Assembly (NCBI RefSeq): GCF_003347495.1
Contig: NZ_QCXY01000001.1
Coordinates: forward strand, 124,001 to 188,000
Length of the DNA stretch: 64,000 nucleotides
From: Pleomorphovibrio marinus
GTDB taxonomy: Bacteria > Bacteroidota > Bacteroidia > Cytophagales > Cyclobacteriaceae
Reading direction: 5' to 3'
A program made the position numbers and the translations under genes. The notes under the pieces were generated by a model. The model was not told where the DNA came from, did no database searches, and saw only the letters and a program-made list of their open reading frames with translations. This document shows positions 50,848 to 60,770 of this stretch, in pieces (position 1 is the first letter of the stretch; every line of letters starts with the position of its first letter).

Positions 50848-52128
50848 ATGGTCATGACAATGCAAAGGAAATTTAGGGCACTGAGCCTTTCTTACAAAAA
50901 TGCACCAGTAGAGATCAGGGAATTGGTATCCTTGGATGATAATACCATTCGTGCCTTGCTTTTAAAGTTGAAGGATTTTTTCAGTGTAACAGACACACTC
51001 ATACTCTCCACCTGTAACAGGACGGAAATCTATTATACCCATGAACTGGATCTTTCTACTGAGCTAATCAAGCTGGTTGGGCTGGAAAAAGGGCTGAATG
51101 ATGCGGTTTCTTACCTGGAATACTTTAGGGTTATTAATGAAGATAAAGAAGCTATTGGGCACCTTTTCAAGGTAGCAATGGGGCTTGAAGCCCAAGTGAT
51201 TGGGGATATGCAGATTTCTAACCAGGTAAAGCGGGCCTATCAAGCCTCCGCAGACCTGGAACTGGCGGGTCCCTTTTTGCACAGGTTAATGCACACCATT
51301 TTCTTTACCAACAAAAAGGTGGTTCAGGAAACCGCATTTCGAGATGGAGCAGCTTCTGTTTCCTACGCGGCAGTGGAATTGATTGAGGAGTTAACGGCCA
51401 ATACCCACAAACCTAGGATTCTTTTAATTGGACTGGGTGAAATTGGAGAGGATGTGGCCAAAAACATGGTTTACCTTCCTGATGCCGAGGTCACATTAGC
51501 CAATCGCACATTTTCTAAAGCTCAGGAAATGGCCGCGGAGTTTGGGTTTAAGGTAACCCCTTTTGAATCTGTGTACGAAGCCATGCAGGAAGCGGATGTA
51601 ATTGTTTCCTCCATTATGAAATCCACCCCTTTCATCACCAAAAAACTGGTTAGCGGTTTTTCCATCCAAAGTTACAAGCTGTTTGTTGACTTGTCGGTAC
51701 CCCGAAGTATTGAGACTTCGGTGGAAGATATTCCAGGGGCTTTGCTTTACAACGTGGACAATATTAAAAGCAAGGCCAGTGAAACCTTGGAAAAAAGGAT
51801 AGCTGCTATTCCAGAGGTGGAGTCTATTATCGAGGATAGCATCAGGGAATTTTACAATTGGAAAAAGGAGATGATGGTCTCCCCTACCATCAACAAGTTA
51901 AAAAATGCCCTGGAGCAAATCCGGAAAGAGGAATTGGAGAGGTACTTAAAAAATGCAGATGAAAAGGAATACGCAGTGGTGGATAAAATCACTAAAAGTA
52001 TGATGCAAAAGATCATAAAAATACCCGTGGTGCAACTAAGGGCTGCTTGTAAGCGGGATCAAGCCAGTCAAATGATCGATATTATCACGGATCTTTTTGA
52101 CTTGGAAAAAGAAAATGTTTCCAAATAA
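50848..52128 (+). CDS. hemA: Glutamyl-tRNA reductase
   Basis: 426 residues counted from 50848; three ATGs (50848, 50854, 50860) are in frame. First step of the C5 pathway to tetrapyrroles. Conserved 'FRALSLSYKNAPVEIREL', the catalytic Cys in 'LSTCNRTEIYY', 'LFKVAMGLEAQVIGDMQI', the NADPH-binding 'RILLIGLGEIGEDVAKNM' and 'VIVSSIMKSTPFI', and the C-terminal dimerisation helices. Other heme genes are not adjacent; the unit ends after this gene. Heme supply fits the neighbouring cytochrome oxidase cluster, though the genes are not contiguous. Confidence 0.97.
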   Translation: MVMTMQRKFRALSLSYKNAPVEIRELVSLDDNTIRALLLKLKDFFSVTDTLILSTCNRTEIYYTHELDLSTELIKLVGLEKGLNDAVSYLEYFRVINEDKEAIGHLFKVAMGLEAQVIGDMQISNQVKRAYQASADLELAGPFLHRLMHTIFFTNKKVVQETAFRDGAASVSYAAVELIEELTANTHKPRILLIGLGEIGEDVAKNMVYLPDAEVTLANRTFSKAQEMAAEFGFKVTPFESVYEAMQEADVIVSSIMKSTPFITKKLVSGFSIQSYKLFVDLSVPRSIETSVEDIPGALLYNVDNIKSKASETLEKRIAAIPEVESIIEDSIREFYNWKKEMMVSPTINKLKNALEQIRKEELERYLKNADEKEYAVVDKITKSMMQKIIKIPVVQLRAACKRDQASQMIDIITDLFDLEKENVSK

Positions 52129-52302
52129 GGCTGCCTTTATCCACAAATAGGTGGAGGCAATGTCCTTATTGAGATTGGTTTAGAAAAAGCCTACTTTTGG
52201 CTGAAAATGATAGCACGTGAGATGGTTTCATCACTATGAGAAACCCTAATTCACTGGCATTTTCCCTTTAAAATTTTTATTAGTGGGACAATGTGCGAAT
52301 GT

Positions 52303-52332
52303 TTGAAAATTATTGGAAAATTCATATTTTTA
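52303..52332 (+). promoter_or_regulatory. Promoter of the WG-repeat gene
   Basis: -33 TTG (52303-52305), 19-base spacer, -7 TATTTTTA (52325-52332), then 28 bases to the ATG at 52361. Confidence 0.55.
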
Positions 52333-52360
52333 TCGTTACACACTATCAAATTACATCAAT

Positions 52361-53935
52361 ATGACAAACAGCTCTACTGGCAAATTCATTATTGGGAGCC
52401 TGTTCTGTGCAGCACTTGTTGCTAGCGAGGGGAAAGGCCAGACGTGGGAGATTTTTGACGAGGACTATAAGCTGGTAAAGCGCGTTGAAAACGGGGACTT
52501 CATGATCTTGGGAAGTGCATTGAGAGTGAACAACCACGATAGTGGGTTAAGCCTACTGAGTTCGGAATACGAATCGTTCTCTACCATTTCGGATACCGAA
52601 ATCTATCAGTATTTAGAACCCTGGGTTATTGTAAAGAAGGGTGACAAATTTGGTGCACTGCATGAATATGGTGATGAGGTTTTTACACCCAGCTACGATA
52701 AGATCTACTCTTATTTCAATCTTTTACTGGGAAAAAAAGGTGAAACCTACCATGTGTATGACAGGGGGACGAAAAAGACACAAAAAATAGGGCCTTATGC
52801 CTCAGCGAGGTTTGCCTTGAATGGACAGATCATAGCAAAAACCCCTCAAGGTTATTTCCTGCCCCTATCAGACCAACCAGACCACCTTTATGAAGAACTT
52901 TGGGATGTCAATGAGGATGTCCTATTGAGCAAGGAAGCTGGAGGTTATGGGTTGATTAACCGAGATGGAACCTATCTTTTGGATCCTATAATCGATGAAA
53001 TCACCTACCTGAGCGAAAATCATTTTTATGCCAGGGAAGGCAACCAATACATGCTTTTAAAAGCCCATACCAATTATGCTGACATCAAGTACTCCAGTTA
53101 CCATAAAATCACCTATGAGGACGGGGTATTACTCGAGTATATCCATGGGAAATTGAGGAGAATCATGAAAAATGACGGTATCCTGCTTGATATTGTTGGA
53201 ATGACAGCAGTTCAGAACGTAGACGACCATTTCAATGTGTTTTTCAGGGACGAAAAAATCGGCCTATTGAATCCCAAGGGGAAATGGGAGGTTAGTCCGG
53301 TTCCGGGGATTGAAAAGCTTTTGCCAGGAAACCAGGGGCTATACGGTGCATTGATAGAAGGGAAATATGGTTTTGTGAATAGAAATGGTGAAGTAATGAT
53401 ATCCCCAAGCTTTGAGGAAGTGGAGCCGTTTTCAGAGGGCCTGGCAGCTGTAAAGATAAATGGAACATGGGGATATATTAATACGGCAGGAGAAGTAACT
53501 GTACCTACAGATTTTGAGAGGGTCTCCGCTTTTCATAGAGGGCTTGCTATCGTAAAAAAGGAAGGGAAGAACACCATTATCGACCAAACTGGCAGTACCT
53601 TATTGGCCGGTTACTATGACCGTATATTACAAACTTCTGACAATTACTTCATCACTGAAAACAAGGGGAAATTTGGATTGGTGAACGCTATGGGACGGGA
53701 GGTGATTGAGCCCCAATTTCAAGAAATCAGAAGGGAAGAACATGATAAAATCTTAATTCGCTCCAACGACAAATACGGAGTGATCAGCGAGAATGGTGAC
53801 TATCAATTACCCTTGTACTATTCGAAAATACTTTTTGACCCCAGTAATGGTAAGGTGTTGGCGAGAAGCGAGCAGCAAATTGTTGAAGAAGTCGAGGAGG
53901 ATAACGGGAAAAAGAAACGAAAAAAAGGAGCTTAG
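52361..53935 (+). CDS. WG-repeat protein, exported
   Basis: 524 residues from the ATG at 52361 (a TTG at 52313 would include the promoter). Signal peptide ~1-27 ('GKFIIGSLFCAALVASEGKGQ'). Many WG repeats follow, e.g. 'GGYGLINRDGTYLLDPIIDEI', 'GKYGFVNRNGEVMISPSFEEVEPFSEGLAAVKINGTWGYINTAGEV', and 'GKFGLVNAMGREVIEPQFQEI'. These beta-rich units mediate protein or surface contacts; the function is unknown. The tail is lysine-rich. A terminator overlaps the stop codon. Confidence 0.88.
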   Translation: MTNSSTGKFIIGSLFCAALVASEGKGQTWEIFDEDYKLVKRVENGDFMILGSALRVNNHDSGLSLLSSEYESFSTISDTEIYQYLEPWVIVKKGDKFGALHEYGDEVFTPSYDKIYSYFNLLLGKKGETYHVYDRGTKKTQKIGPYASARFALNGQIIAKTPQGYFLPLSDQPDHLYEELWDVNEDVLLSKEAGGYGLINRDGTYLLDPIIDEITYLSENHFYAREGNQYMLLKAHTNYADIKYSSYHKITYEDGVLLEYIHGKLRRIMKNDGILLDIVGMTAVQNVDDHFNVFFRDEKIGLLNPKGKWEVSPVPGIEKLLPGNQGLYGALIEGKYGFVNRNGEVMISPSFEEVEPFSEGLAAVKINGTWGYINTAGEVTVPTDFERVSAFHRGLAIVKKEGKNTIIDQTGSTLLAGYYDRILQTSDNYFITENKGKFGLVNAMGREVIEPQFQEIRREEHDKILIRSNDKYGVISENGDYQLPLYYSKILFDPSNGKVLARSEQQIVEEVEEDNGKKKRKKGA

Positions 53936-53953
53936 ATCAGCTCCTTTTTTTTT
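53921..53953. terminator. Bidirectional terminator shared by the WG-repeat gene and floA
   Basis: AAAAAAGGAGCT (53921-53932) and AGCTCCTTTTTT (53939-53950) form a 12-base stem with a 6-base loop, followed by T on either strand. It overlaps the last codons of the WG gene. Confidence 0.9.
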
Positions 53954-53978
53954 CGTTTCTTGCTTTGGAATAGGATGG

Positions 53979-54989
53979 TTATTTTTTATCCCCACCTTTG
54001 TTTCTATCGCTTGTCTTACCCGTATCTGCATTGGCTATGGAGTCCCTCATGTCTGTATCGGACTTCACATTCTCCATGCGGTAATAGTCCATAATTCCTA
54101 AGTTACCGGAACGAAATGCATCTGAAATGGCCTTTGGGATCTCTGCTTCCGCTTCGATTACCTTCGCTCTCATTTCCACATTCCTGGCCTTCATTTCCTG
54201 CTCCAATGCTACTGCCATGGCTCTTCTTTCCTCAGCCCTGGCCTCAGCAACCTTGAGGTCAGCAGATGCCTGATCGATTTGCAGTTTGGCACCAATATTT
54301 GACCCGACGTCAATATCGGCAATGTCTATGGAAAGGATCTCAAATGCAGTTCCTGCATCTAGTCCCCTTTCCAACACCAGTTTGGATATTTTATCCGGGT
54401 TTTCCAGCACGCTTTTGTGGTTCTGGGCAGAGCCTATGGAAGTTACTATGCCCTCACCTACCCTGGCCAAAATCGTTTCCTCACCAGCACCACCTACCAG
54501 CTGAGCAATATTCGCCCTTACGGTAACCCTAGCCTTGGCGATAAGCTGGATACCATCCGCTGCAACGGCAGCTACATTGGGCGTGTTGATCACCTTTGGG
54601 TTTACCGAAATCTGTACGGCCTCGAATACATCTCGACCTGCAAGGTCAATAGCTGTGGCTTGCTTAAAGGAAAGGGTAATATTGGCTTTGTCTGCAGAAA
54701 TCAAGGCCCTAATCACATTGGGCACGTTTCCTCCTGCCAAATAGTGCGTTTCAAGATCGTTGGTGGAAAGATTAAGCCCAGCTTTTGTGGCAGTGATTAG
54801 CGAATTCACTATCACGCTGGGTGGCACTTTACGGATTCGCATACCTACTAGCTCCAATAAGCCCACCTTTACGTTGGAGAAGATGGCGGTAATCCACAGA
54901 TTAACAGGGACAAAATAAAGAAAGATAAATATAACAATCAGCCCTGCAAAGGCCGATATCAAAATCAACATTGAATTCGAAAGGTCCAT
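53979..54989 (-). CDS. floA: Flotillin-like protein FloA
   Basis: 336 residues. One N-terminal membrane hairpin ('[29 protein letters not shown]'), then the SPFH-like core '[62 protein letters not shown]' and the alanine/glutamate-rich coiled coil '[43 protein letters not shown]'. It organises membrane microdomains. Follows nfeD by 3 bases, the usual pairing. Confidence 0.95.
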   Translation of the reverse strand: MDLSNSMLILISAFAGLIVIFIFLYFVPVNLWITAIFSNVKVGLLELVGMRIRKVPPSVIVNSLITATKAGLNLSTNDLETHYLAGGNVPNVIRALISADKANITLSFKQATAIDLAGRDVFEAVQISVNPKVINTPNVAAVAADGIQLIAKARVTVRANIAQLVGGAGEETILARVGEGIVTSIGSAQNHKSVLENPDKISKLVLERGLDAGTAFEILSIDIADIDVGSNIGAKLQIDQASADLKVAEARAEERRAMAVALEQEMKARNVEMRAKVIEAEAEIPKAISDAFRSGNLGIMDYYRMENVKSDTDMRDSIANADTGKTSDRNKGGDKK

Positions 54990-54992
54990 AAT

Positions 54993-55454
54993 TTATAATT
55001 TAATGATAATTTTATTTTCTTCTAATTTCGCTATCCTCACCTTGGTGCCCGCTGGGATAAAACCACTGTCGGATTTTGCCTCGTAAAGCTCATCCCCAAA
55101 CTCCACCTTCCCAAAGGGCCGGCAAGAAGATCTAGTTATGCCTTCCTGTCCCAATTCCAACCCCAGCAGGCGGTCATCGAAACTCCTACCTGTATTTGTG
55201 TCCTTGAGTGAAAACTTGTCCCAAACTCCCTTCTTAAATCCATAGACGATAAATCCAAAATTTAGCAACAGTGCTCCCGCCAAGAACAGGGTCGCAGTGA
55301 CGGCGTCCAGAGTGGAATAAGCATAATAAATCCCAATGGTGGTAAAAACCAAACCTAGGCCTCCTATTACCGTGGTACCAGGAATAAAGATCACTTCCAC
55401 CATCACCAATATTGCCCCAAAAATGATCAGGCTAGTTAGAATGAACCAAGTCAT
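54993..55454 (-). CDS. NfeD family membrane protein
   Basis: 153 residues. Three to four membrane helices in the first ~80 residues ('FILTSLIIFGAILVMVEVIFIPGTTVIGGLGLVFTTIGIYYAY' and 'LFLAGALLLNFGFIVYGF'), then the C-terminal OB-fold 'GQEGITRSSCRPFGKVEFGDELYEAKSDSGFIPAGTKVRIAKLEENKIIIKL'. It lacks the N-terminal protease domain (short-form NfeD1b). It partners with the adjacent FloA. Confidence 0.92.
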   Translation of the reverse strand: MTWFILTSLIIFGAILVMVEVIFIPGTTVIGGLGLVFTTIGIYYAYSTLDAVTATLFLAGALLLNFGFIVYGFKKGVWDKFSLKDTNTGRSFDDRLLGLELGQEGITRSSCRPFGKVEFGDELYEAKSDSGFIPAGTKVRIAKLEENKIIIKL

Positions 55455-55619
55455 GGGTATTTGGATTTTAGGATAGCTGAATTTAGGTCATTTTTTCTCA
55501 TTATAAAATAAATCTAGCGAATAAAACACCCAATAATGGCACTTGTTTTCATTCCCCTATAAAACTAAATAGAACATCATCAATATTATACCAGATTTTG
55601 GCCCTTTTGGATTATGGCA

Positions 55620-57101
55620 TTAGTAGGATTTGGCAAATAGCACCCTGCCCTTAGACGGCTTCCCGCTCAGGATACATTTGCCTTCCTGCGGAACTTGATC
55701 TATAGGAATACAACGGATGGTTGCCTTGGTCTGTTCTTTGATTTTTTCCTCCGTCTCTGTAGTGCCATCCCAATGGGAGGAAATAAAGCCGCCCTTCTCT
55801 TCCAAAACCTGTTTAAATTCTTCCCAGTCATTCACCTCAGTGGTCATGGTGTCTCGGAAATTATGGGCTTTTTGGTAAATGCTGGTCTGTATCTCCTCCA
55901 GGAGACCTTTGACATGTGCCAAAATATCCACTTCCCCAAGGTCAACCGATGATTTGGTCAAAGTGTCCCTTCTTGCAAGTTCCAAGGTGTTATTCTGCAA
56001 ATCCCTCGGGCCTATGCCTATCCTCAACGGCACTCCTTTTAGCTCATATTCAGCAAATTTCCATCCTGGTTTATGGGTGTCCCTATCGTCAAATTTTGCA
56101 GATATCCCATTATCCCAAAACAACTCGGTAAGCTCATCTGCCTTTTTGCGTATTTCGGCAAGTTCTTGCTCCCCTTTATATATAGGCACAATAACTACCT
56201 GTATGGGCGCAAGTTTGGGTGGAAGCACCAGGCCCTTGTCGTCTGAATGTGCCATGATCAAGGCCCCCATAAGGCGTGTGCTTACCCCCCAGGATGTGCC
56301 CCATACGTACTCCAAACCCCCTTCTCTAGTGGCATACTTGACATCAAAGGCTTTTGCGAAGTTTTGCCCCAAGAAATGGGAGGTACCCGCCTGCAAGGCC
56401 TTTCCATCCTGCATCATCGCCTCAATGCAATAAGTATCCAATGCCCCGGCAAACCTTTCATTTTCGGATTTCACTCCTTTGATCACAGGTAGGGCCATGA
56501 ATTTCTCGGCAAAGTCGGCATATACATCCAGCATCTGTAAGGTTTCTTCCACAGCCTGCTCCTTCGTTTCATGGGCCGTATGGCCTTCCTGCCAAAGGAA
56601 TTCCGCTGTTCTCAAAAAGAGCCTTGTGCGCATCTCCCATCGCACCACATTTGCCCATTGGTTTACCAATAATGGTAAGTCCCGGTAAGATTGTATCCAA
56701 TTTTTATAGGTACTCCAGATTACGGTTTCTGAGGTAGGCCTCACGATCAGTTCCTCCTCCAAAGCCGCCTCGGGATCCACTACTACTCCCTTTCCAGACC
56801 CATCACTTTTCAGCCTGTAGTGGGTGACTACTGCACATTCCTTGGCAAAACCTTCCACGTGACTGGCCTCCTTGGAAAGAAAGGATTTAGGGATAAACAA
56901 GGGGAAGTAGGCATTGCTGTGTCCCGTCTTCTTGAACATCTTATCCAATTCCTGCTGCATTTTTTCCCATATAGAATATCCATAAGGTTTTATCACCATA
57001 CAGCCTCTCACCGCAGAATTTTCTGCTAAGTCCGCTCGTTTTACTAATTCATTGTACCAGAGAGAATAATCTTCACTTCTTTTTGGCAGTCCCTTACTCA
57101 T
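55620..57101 (-). CDS. proS: Prolyl-tRNA synthetase (archaeal/eukaryal type)
   Basis: 493 residues from the ATG at 57101. Class II aaRS of the type without the editing insert: '[41 protein letters not shown]', motif 2 '[33 protein letters not shown]', '[18 protein letters not shown]', motif 3 '[35 protein letters not shown]', and the C-terminal zinc-type domain ending in the conserved Tyr ('GRVLFAKSY'). Longer frame starts upstream overlap the -7 box at 57155-57162, so 57101 is preferred. Confidence 0.96.
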   Translation of the reverse strand: MSKGLPKRSEDYSLWYNELVKRADLAENSAVRGCMVIKPYGYSIWEKMQQELDKMFKKTGHSNAYFPLFIPKSFLSKEASHVEGFAKECAVVTHYRLKSDGSGKGVVVDPEAALEEELIVRPTSETVIWSTYKNWIQSYRDLPLLVNQWANVVRWEMRTRLFLRTAEFLWQEGHTAHETKEQAVEETLQMLDVYADFAEKFMALPVIKGVKSENERFAGALDTYCIEAMMQDGKALQAGTSHFLGQNFAKAFDVKYATREGGLEYVWGTSWGVSTRLMGALIMAHSDDKGLVLPPKLAPIQVVIVPIYKGEQELAEIRKKADELTELFWDNGISAKFDDRDTHKPGWKFAEYELKGVPLRIGIGPRDLQNNTLELARRDTLTKSSVDLGEVDILAHVKGLLEEIQTSIYQKAHNFRDTMTTEVNDWEEFKQVLEEKGGFISSHWDGTTETEEKIKEQTKATIRCIPIDQVPQEGKCILSGKPSKGRVLFAKSY

Positions 57102-57154
57102 CTTATTTTTGTTGGAATTAAAAAAACTCTTTATATTCGAAGTTAGAATTATGG

Positions 57155-57162
57155 CAAATATA
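57155..57162 (-). promoter_or_regulatory. -7 element of proS
   Basis: On the minus strand TATATTTG matches TAnnTTTG and sits 54 bases upstream of the ATG at 57101. No good -33 TTG. Confidence 0.45.
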
Positions 57163-57223
57163 TAGTAAAAAATTATAACCATCTTGCTATGCTCTCGTAT
57201 ATAGTAGGGAGAGTAAATATCAA

Positions 57224-58663
57224 ATGAAAATCATTATGAGCAACTTTAATCCAATCCGGTATGTAGGTGCGTTAGCCCTACTAGGCTTTGCAGCCTGTAA
57301 CACTAGCCAAAGAGCTATGCAGGGTGAATCTGATAACCTGTATTTCATGGCCTCTGACGCTAGAGTCGCCACTGAATTTGCTGTAAAGAACAATAACCCA
57401 GAGAATTTCCGGGATATTGAAGAAATACGGTCTGTGGATGTGGAACAGGACAATTTTTCTGCAAGAAATGTGAATCCGGACTACATTGCAAAATATCAGC
57501 GCTCCCAGCAGCCTGCCGAGGAGGGCTCGGTCTACTTTGACGACAGCCAAACTCAAGACGGGGGAGATCTCCCACAAGGCAACCTTGACGCTTATGACAA
57601 TTTCCGTGGTTCAGGCAATAATGGTAGAGGTGTTACCAACAATTTCTTCATGAACCCGATGATGGGCATGGGAATGGGTTGGGGAATGCCAATGATGGGC
57701 ATGGGCATGTGGGATCCTTTCTGGGGTCCTGGCATGGGCATGATGGGCATGGGCATGCGTCCTGGCTTTAACATGAGCATAGGCATGGGTATGGGCTGGG
57801 GCGGAGGCTTCGGCAACCCTTGGATGATGCGTCCCGGTTTTGGAATGGGAATGGGATGGGGCAACCCTTGGATGATGCGACCCGGCTTTGGAATGATGGG
57901 CATGGGCATGTGGGATCCTTTCTGGGGTCCAGGCATGGGAATGGGCATGTGGGGTCCAGGCATGGGAATGGGTATGTGGGGCAGAGGCTTCTATAACCCC
58001 GTAATTGTGGTTCCTGGTGGCGAAATTGGCAGAAGGCAAATGGTTGCCGCTCAAAGACCAACAAGAGGTTCCTCTTTAGCAGGAACAACTGCTTCCCCTA
58101 GAAGTAGGGGTGACGCGGTCAGTCCAGGATCCTCTCGCGCAAATGCAAGAAGACAAGCTGTAGCTTCCAGTCCAAACGCAAGACAAAGGGCAGCTACCAA
58201 TACAAGAAATTCATTTGCTAGGTCTCAAAATGATCTTAACACTAGCCCAAGGGCTTCTGCTTCACCTGCTAGAAGGAACTTGAGTTCTCCAGCAGCAGGA
58301 AGGGCAGGATCACCTTCCACAAGAAGTGCTTACGCAGCACCTAGCACTACTAGATCTTCCGCGGCAAGAGCAGCTACCCCAAGTTCATACAACACAAGAA
58401 GCAGGGCAGCACAAACCCAAAGGTCTGGATATGCAGCTCCTAACAGGAGGGGAACTTCTCCATCCTATAATAGGGGCGGAGCAACCAGAAGTACTTCACC
58501 ATCCATGAACAGGAGAAGTACGGCACCAAGTTATCAACAAAGGTCTGCGCCAAGTAGAACCTCAAGTCCATCCAGATCCTTCAGTGCTCCCAGTAGAGGG
58601 GGATACAGTGGAGGAGGGGCTTCGAGAGGAGCTAGCGTAGGCGGAGGAAGAAGAGGGAATTAA
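57224..58663 (+). CDS. Lipoprotein with a Met/Gly/Trp-rich centre and Ser/Arg-rich tail
   Basis: 479 residues. A lipobox LGFAAC with Cys at residue 25 (a second start at M5 is possible) makes it a lipoprotein. Residues ~25-135 are acidic and Asp/Asn-rich. Residues ~141-264 repeat G-M-G-M, G-M-G-W, '[10 protein letters not shown]' and '[13 protein letters not shown]' many times; about a third of this part is Met. From ~270 to the end it is Ser, Arg, Ala, Thr and Pro with almost no acidic residue. I know no matching family. A surface-exposed metal-binding or matrix protein is possible, inferred from composition only. A terminator overlaps its end; the FadL-type porin gene follows 115 bases later. 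Confidence 0.75.
   Translation: MKIIMSNFNPIRYVGALALLGFAACNTSQRAMQGESDNLYFMASDARVATEFAVKNNNPENFRDIEEIRSVDVEQDNFSARNVNPDYIAKYQRSQQPAEEGSVYFDDSQTQDGGDLPQGNLDAYDNFRGSGNNGRGVTNNFFMNPMMGMGMGWGMPMMGMGMWDPFWGPGMGMMGMGMRPGFNMSIGMGMGWGGGFGNPWMMRPGFGMGMGWGNPWMMRPGFGMMGMGMWDPFWGPGMGMGMWGPGMGMGMWGRGFYNPVIVVPGGEIGRRQMVAAQRPTRGSSLAGTTASPRSRGDAVSPGSSRANARRQAVASSPNARQRAATNTRNSFARSQNDLNTSPRASASPARRNLSSPAAGRAGSPSTRSAYAAPSTTRSSAARAATPSSYNTRSRAAQTQRSGYAAPNRRGTSPSYNRGGATRSTSPSMNRRSTAPSYQQRSAPSRTSSPSRSFSAPSRGGYSGGGASRGASVGGGRRGN
57650..57995 (+). repeat. Internal tandem repeats encoding GMGM(W)/[11 protein letters not shown] units
   Basis: ATGGGCATGGG-type hexamers recur throughout, and a longer unit (atgtgggatcctttctggggtcc) occurs twice, at 57708-57730 and 57909-57931. 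The 'ggcaacccttggatgatgcg' unit also occurs twice. Slippage or unequal exchange should make its length variable between strains. Confidence 0.8.
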
Positions 58664-58679
58664 TTCCCTCTTTTTTTTT
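58651..58679 (+). terminator. Terminator of the Met/Gly-rich lipoprotein gene
   Basis: AAGAGGGAAT-TA-ATTCCCTCTT palindrome followed by a run of T; the stop codon TAA lies inside it. Confidence 0.9.
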
Positions 58680-58778
58680 CACACCATATTTTTAATAAAA
58701 ACTCCAATTTATGAGTTAGTACTTTTAGAGGCATAATAATTGCCATAAACACTTAATTATTCAAGGAAAACCAAATCT

Positions 58779-60251
58779 ATGAAAGCATTGAAATCCACTT
58801 ATTGCGTACTGGCTTTGATGTTGTTTTACTTACCTTTTTCTATGGCACAAACTGGATATGTGGAAGACGCATTGAGGTTCAGCCAGTTTAACGCTACTGG
58901 TACCGCTAGAATCTCCGGCATTGGGGGGGTCCAACATTCCCTTGGCGGTGATCTTACCAATATCCATGGAAATCCGGCGGGTTTGGGTTTTTTCCAGCGG
59001 TCGGAAGTGAATTTTACCGCAGCATATACCGACTGGAATACAGACACCCGCTTCCTGTCCCAAACCACAGGAAACAATGCCACTAATTTTTCCATACCCA
59101 ACTTAGGGGTGGTTATTAGCAATACCAAAGGACCCTTGGAAGCGGGAGATTGGCGAGGTGGTTCTTTTGGAATCAGCATCAACCGGCAGTCCACATTTAA
59201 CAACAACCTAAGCTATTTTAGCAACCAACTAGATCAAGGTTCTATTTTGGACCATTACATTGATCTATATAGCGAACAAGGAGTACCAGGTGGGGTTGAT
59301 GGCTTGTTTTATGAGGCATTCCTTATCAATCCAGCTCAAGGGGGTGGGTTTAATTATTCGCCAAATGCCACGGATAGACTTGAAAAGTCAGAGGTAATTG
59401 AAAGGCAAGGTAACCTAACCCATATCTCGTTCGCTTACGGTGCAAATTTTAAAAACAAGTTTTTTTTAGGTGCTTCCCTTGGGATAATGACGGTAAATTA
59501 CCGAAGTATTAATACCTACAACGAAACTTTCCTGAACGATCAAGGACAAGAAACGCTTTTTAGCTCCTTACAGGAGGACCTATTCATGGACGGGACTGGG
59601 GTAAACCTAGGCTTAGGAGCAATTTACAAGCCCATAGACAACTTGAATATTGGCTTATCCTTTCACTCCCCTACCTGGAGCAGGATCAATGAGGAGTATT
59701 TTGCGGACATTTTTGCCGACTTTACCCCCCCCTATGATGATCCGGAATTTGGATCTATTGCCGAATCGGATGCGGAAACCGATATTTTCATTAGCAGTTT
59801 TAACCTAAGGACACCATTACGGTTGGGCACAGGATTGACGTATTTCTTTGGAAAGCAAGGGTTTATTTCCGCAGATATCGATTATGTGGATTACAGTTCT
59901 GCCAATATTCGGTCCAACGTATTTAACACCGGGGAAGAAAATATGGAAATCAATCAATTATTTGGTCAGACCATAAATTATCGTGTTGGAGGGGAGCTCC
60001 GACTCGATATGTTGAGGATCCGTGCAGGTTACGCCTTTTACGGAGATCCCTTTGCCAACCCCGGTGATCAAAACAGAGCCATAAACCAATTAACTGGAGG
60101 GCTTGGTGTGAAGCTTCAAAGCTTCAGCATAGATTTCGGCCTAGTTCACAACACCTTCAACTCCTACTATTCCTCTTACCCAGGTTCACCTATCGCAGTA
60201 ACAGACAACCAGAGGATTACTGGAATGCTTTCTTTAGGGTTTAACTTTTAA
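58779..60251 (+). CDS. FadL/OMPP1-type outer-membrane transport protein
   Basis: 490 residues. Signal peptide ~1-23 (ending FSMAQ). 'DALRFSQFNATGTARISGIGGVQHSLGGDLTNIHGNPAGLGFFQRSEVNFTAAY' is the FadL hatch region (the NPA-type motif), followed by repeated amphipathic strands, and the last residues 'QRITGMLSLGFNF' end in Phe as required for barrel assembly. It takes up hydrophobic compounds across the outer membrane. It runs 18 bases into the convergent aroK gene. Confidence 0.9.
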   Translation: MKALKSTYCVLALMLFYLPFSMAQTGYVEDALRFSQFNATGTARISGIGGVQHSLGGDLTNIHGNPAGLGFFQRSEVNFTAAYTDWNTDTRFLSQTTGNNATNFSIPNLGVVISNTKGPLEAGDWRGGSFGISINRQSTFNNNLSYFSNQLDQGSILDHYIDLYSEQGVPGGVDGLFYEAFLINPAQGGGFNYSPNATDRLEKSEVIERQGNLTHISFAYGANFKNKFFLGASLGIMTVNYRSINTYNETFLNDQGQETLFSSLQEDLFMDGTGVNLGLGAIYKPIDNLNIGLSFHSPTWSRINEEYFADIFADFTPPYDDPEFGSIAESDAETDIFISSFNLRTPLRLGTGLTYFFGKQGFISADIDYVDYSSANIRSNVFNTGEENMEINQLFGQTINYRVGGELRLDMLRIRAGYAFYGDPFANPGDQNRAINQLTGGLGVKLQSFSIDFGLVHNTFNSYYSSYPGSPIAVTDNQRITGMLSLGFNF

Positions 60252-60770
60252 GAAGGCCATCCATTCAGAAATAAGAAGCTCAGTGGAAATATCCTCTCCA
60301 CTGAGCTTTATTTTTGCCTTTTCGTAATAGGGACTGCGCTGTTCAAACATGCCCTTAAGCTTAAGGATGATTTCGCTGGTATCCATACCAAAAAAAAGGG
60401 GGCGCTTCGCCACTTGACCTATCGTCAATCTATTCAATATCACATTGAGGGGAACATCCAGATAAATGGAAATGGCGTATTGGTTGATCACCCGCATGTT
60501 TTTATTGAAACATGGGGCACCCCCCCCTGTAGCCAATACAAAAGCCTGATCCAATTGGAGGAGGCCATTCAATACCTCTGTTTCCAACTTTCTGAAAAAC
60601 CCCTCCCCGTATTTTTCAAAGATGGTAGTAATCTTTGCCCCTGCTTCCTTTTCTATACAGTCATCTAGATCAAAGAAGGCATAACCAAATTTTCTGGCTA
60701 CGTCCTTCCCCAAAGTGGACTTTCCGCTACCAGGCATTCCTACCAGTACAATTTTTTTTTCCATACTCAT
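60234..60770 (-). CDS. aroK: Shikimate kinase
   Basis: 178 residues. Phosphorylates shikimate in the aromatic pathway. Walker A GMPGSGKST is at residues 11-19, shikimate-binding 'FFDLDDCIEKEAG' and 'FRKLETEVL', and 'ATGGGAPCFNKN' follow. The lid is 'LTIGQVAKRPLF'. The start overlaps the stop of the DoxX-type gene by four bases (ATGA); the second ATG at 60764 is less favoured. Last gene of DUF1599-DoxX-aroK. Confidence 0.95.
   Translation of the reverse strand: MSMEKKIVLVGMPGSGKSTLGKDVARKFGYAFFDLDDCIEKEAGAKITTIFEKYGEGFFRKLETEVLNGLLQLDQAFVLATGGGAPCFNKNMRVINQYAISIYLDVPLNVILNRLTIGQVAKRPLFFGMDTSEIILKLKGMFEQRSPYYEKAKIKLSGEDISTELLISEWMAFLKVKP

Noticed and set aside
57650-57995. Repeat array considered as a CRISPR
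   Set aside because: The repeats are irregular, without unique spacers of equal length, and lie inside a coding frame.
57592-58088. Long minus-strand open frames rich in Pro, His and Met opposite the Met/Gly-rich lipoprotein gene
   Set aside because: They are mirror images of the ATGGGC-type repeat on the coding strand; the plus-strand frame has a lipobox, a start and a terminator placed at its stop.
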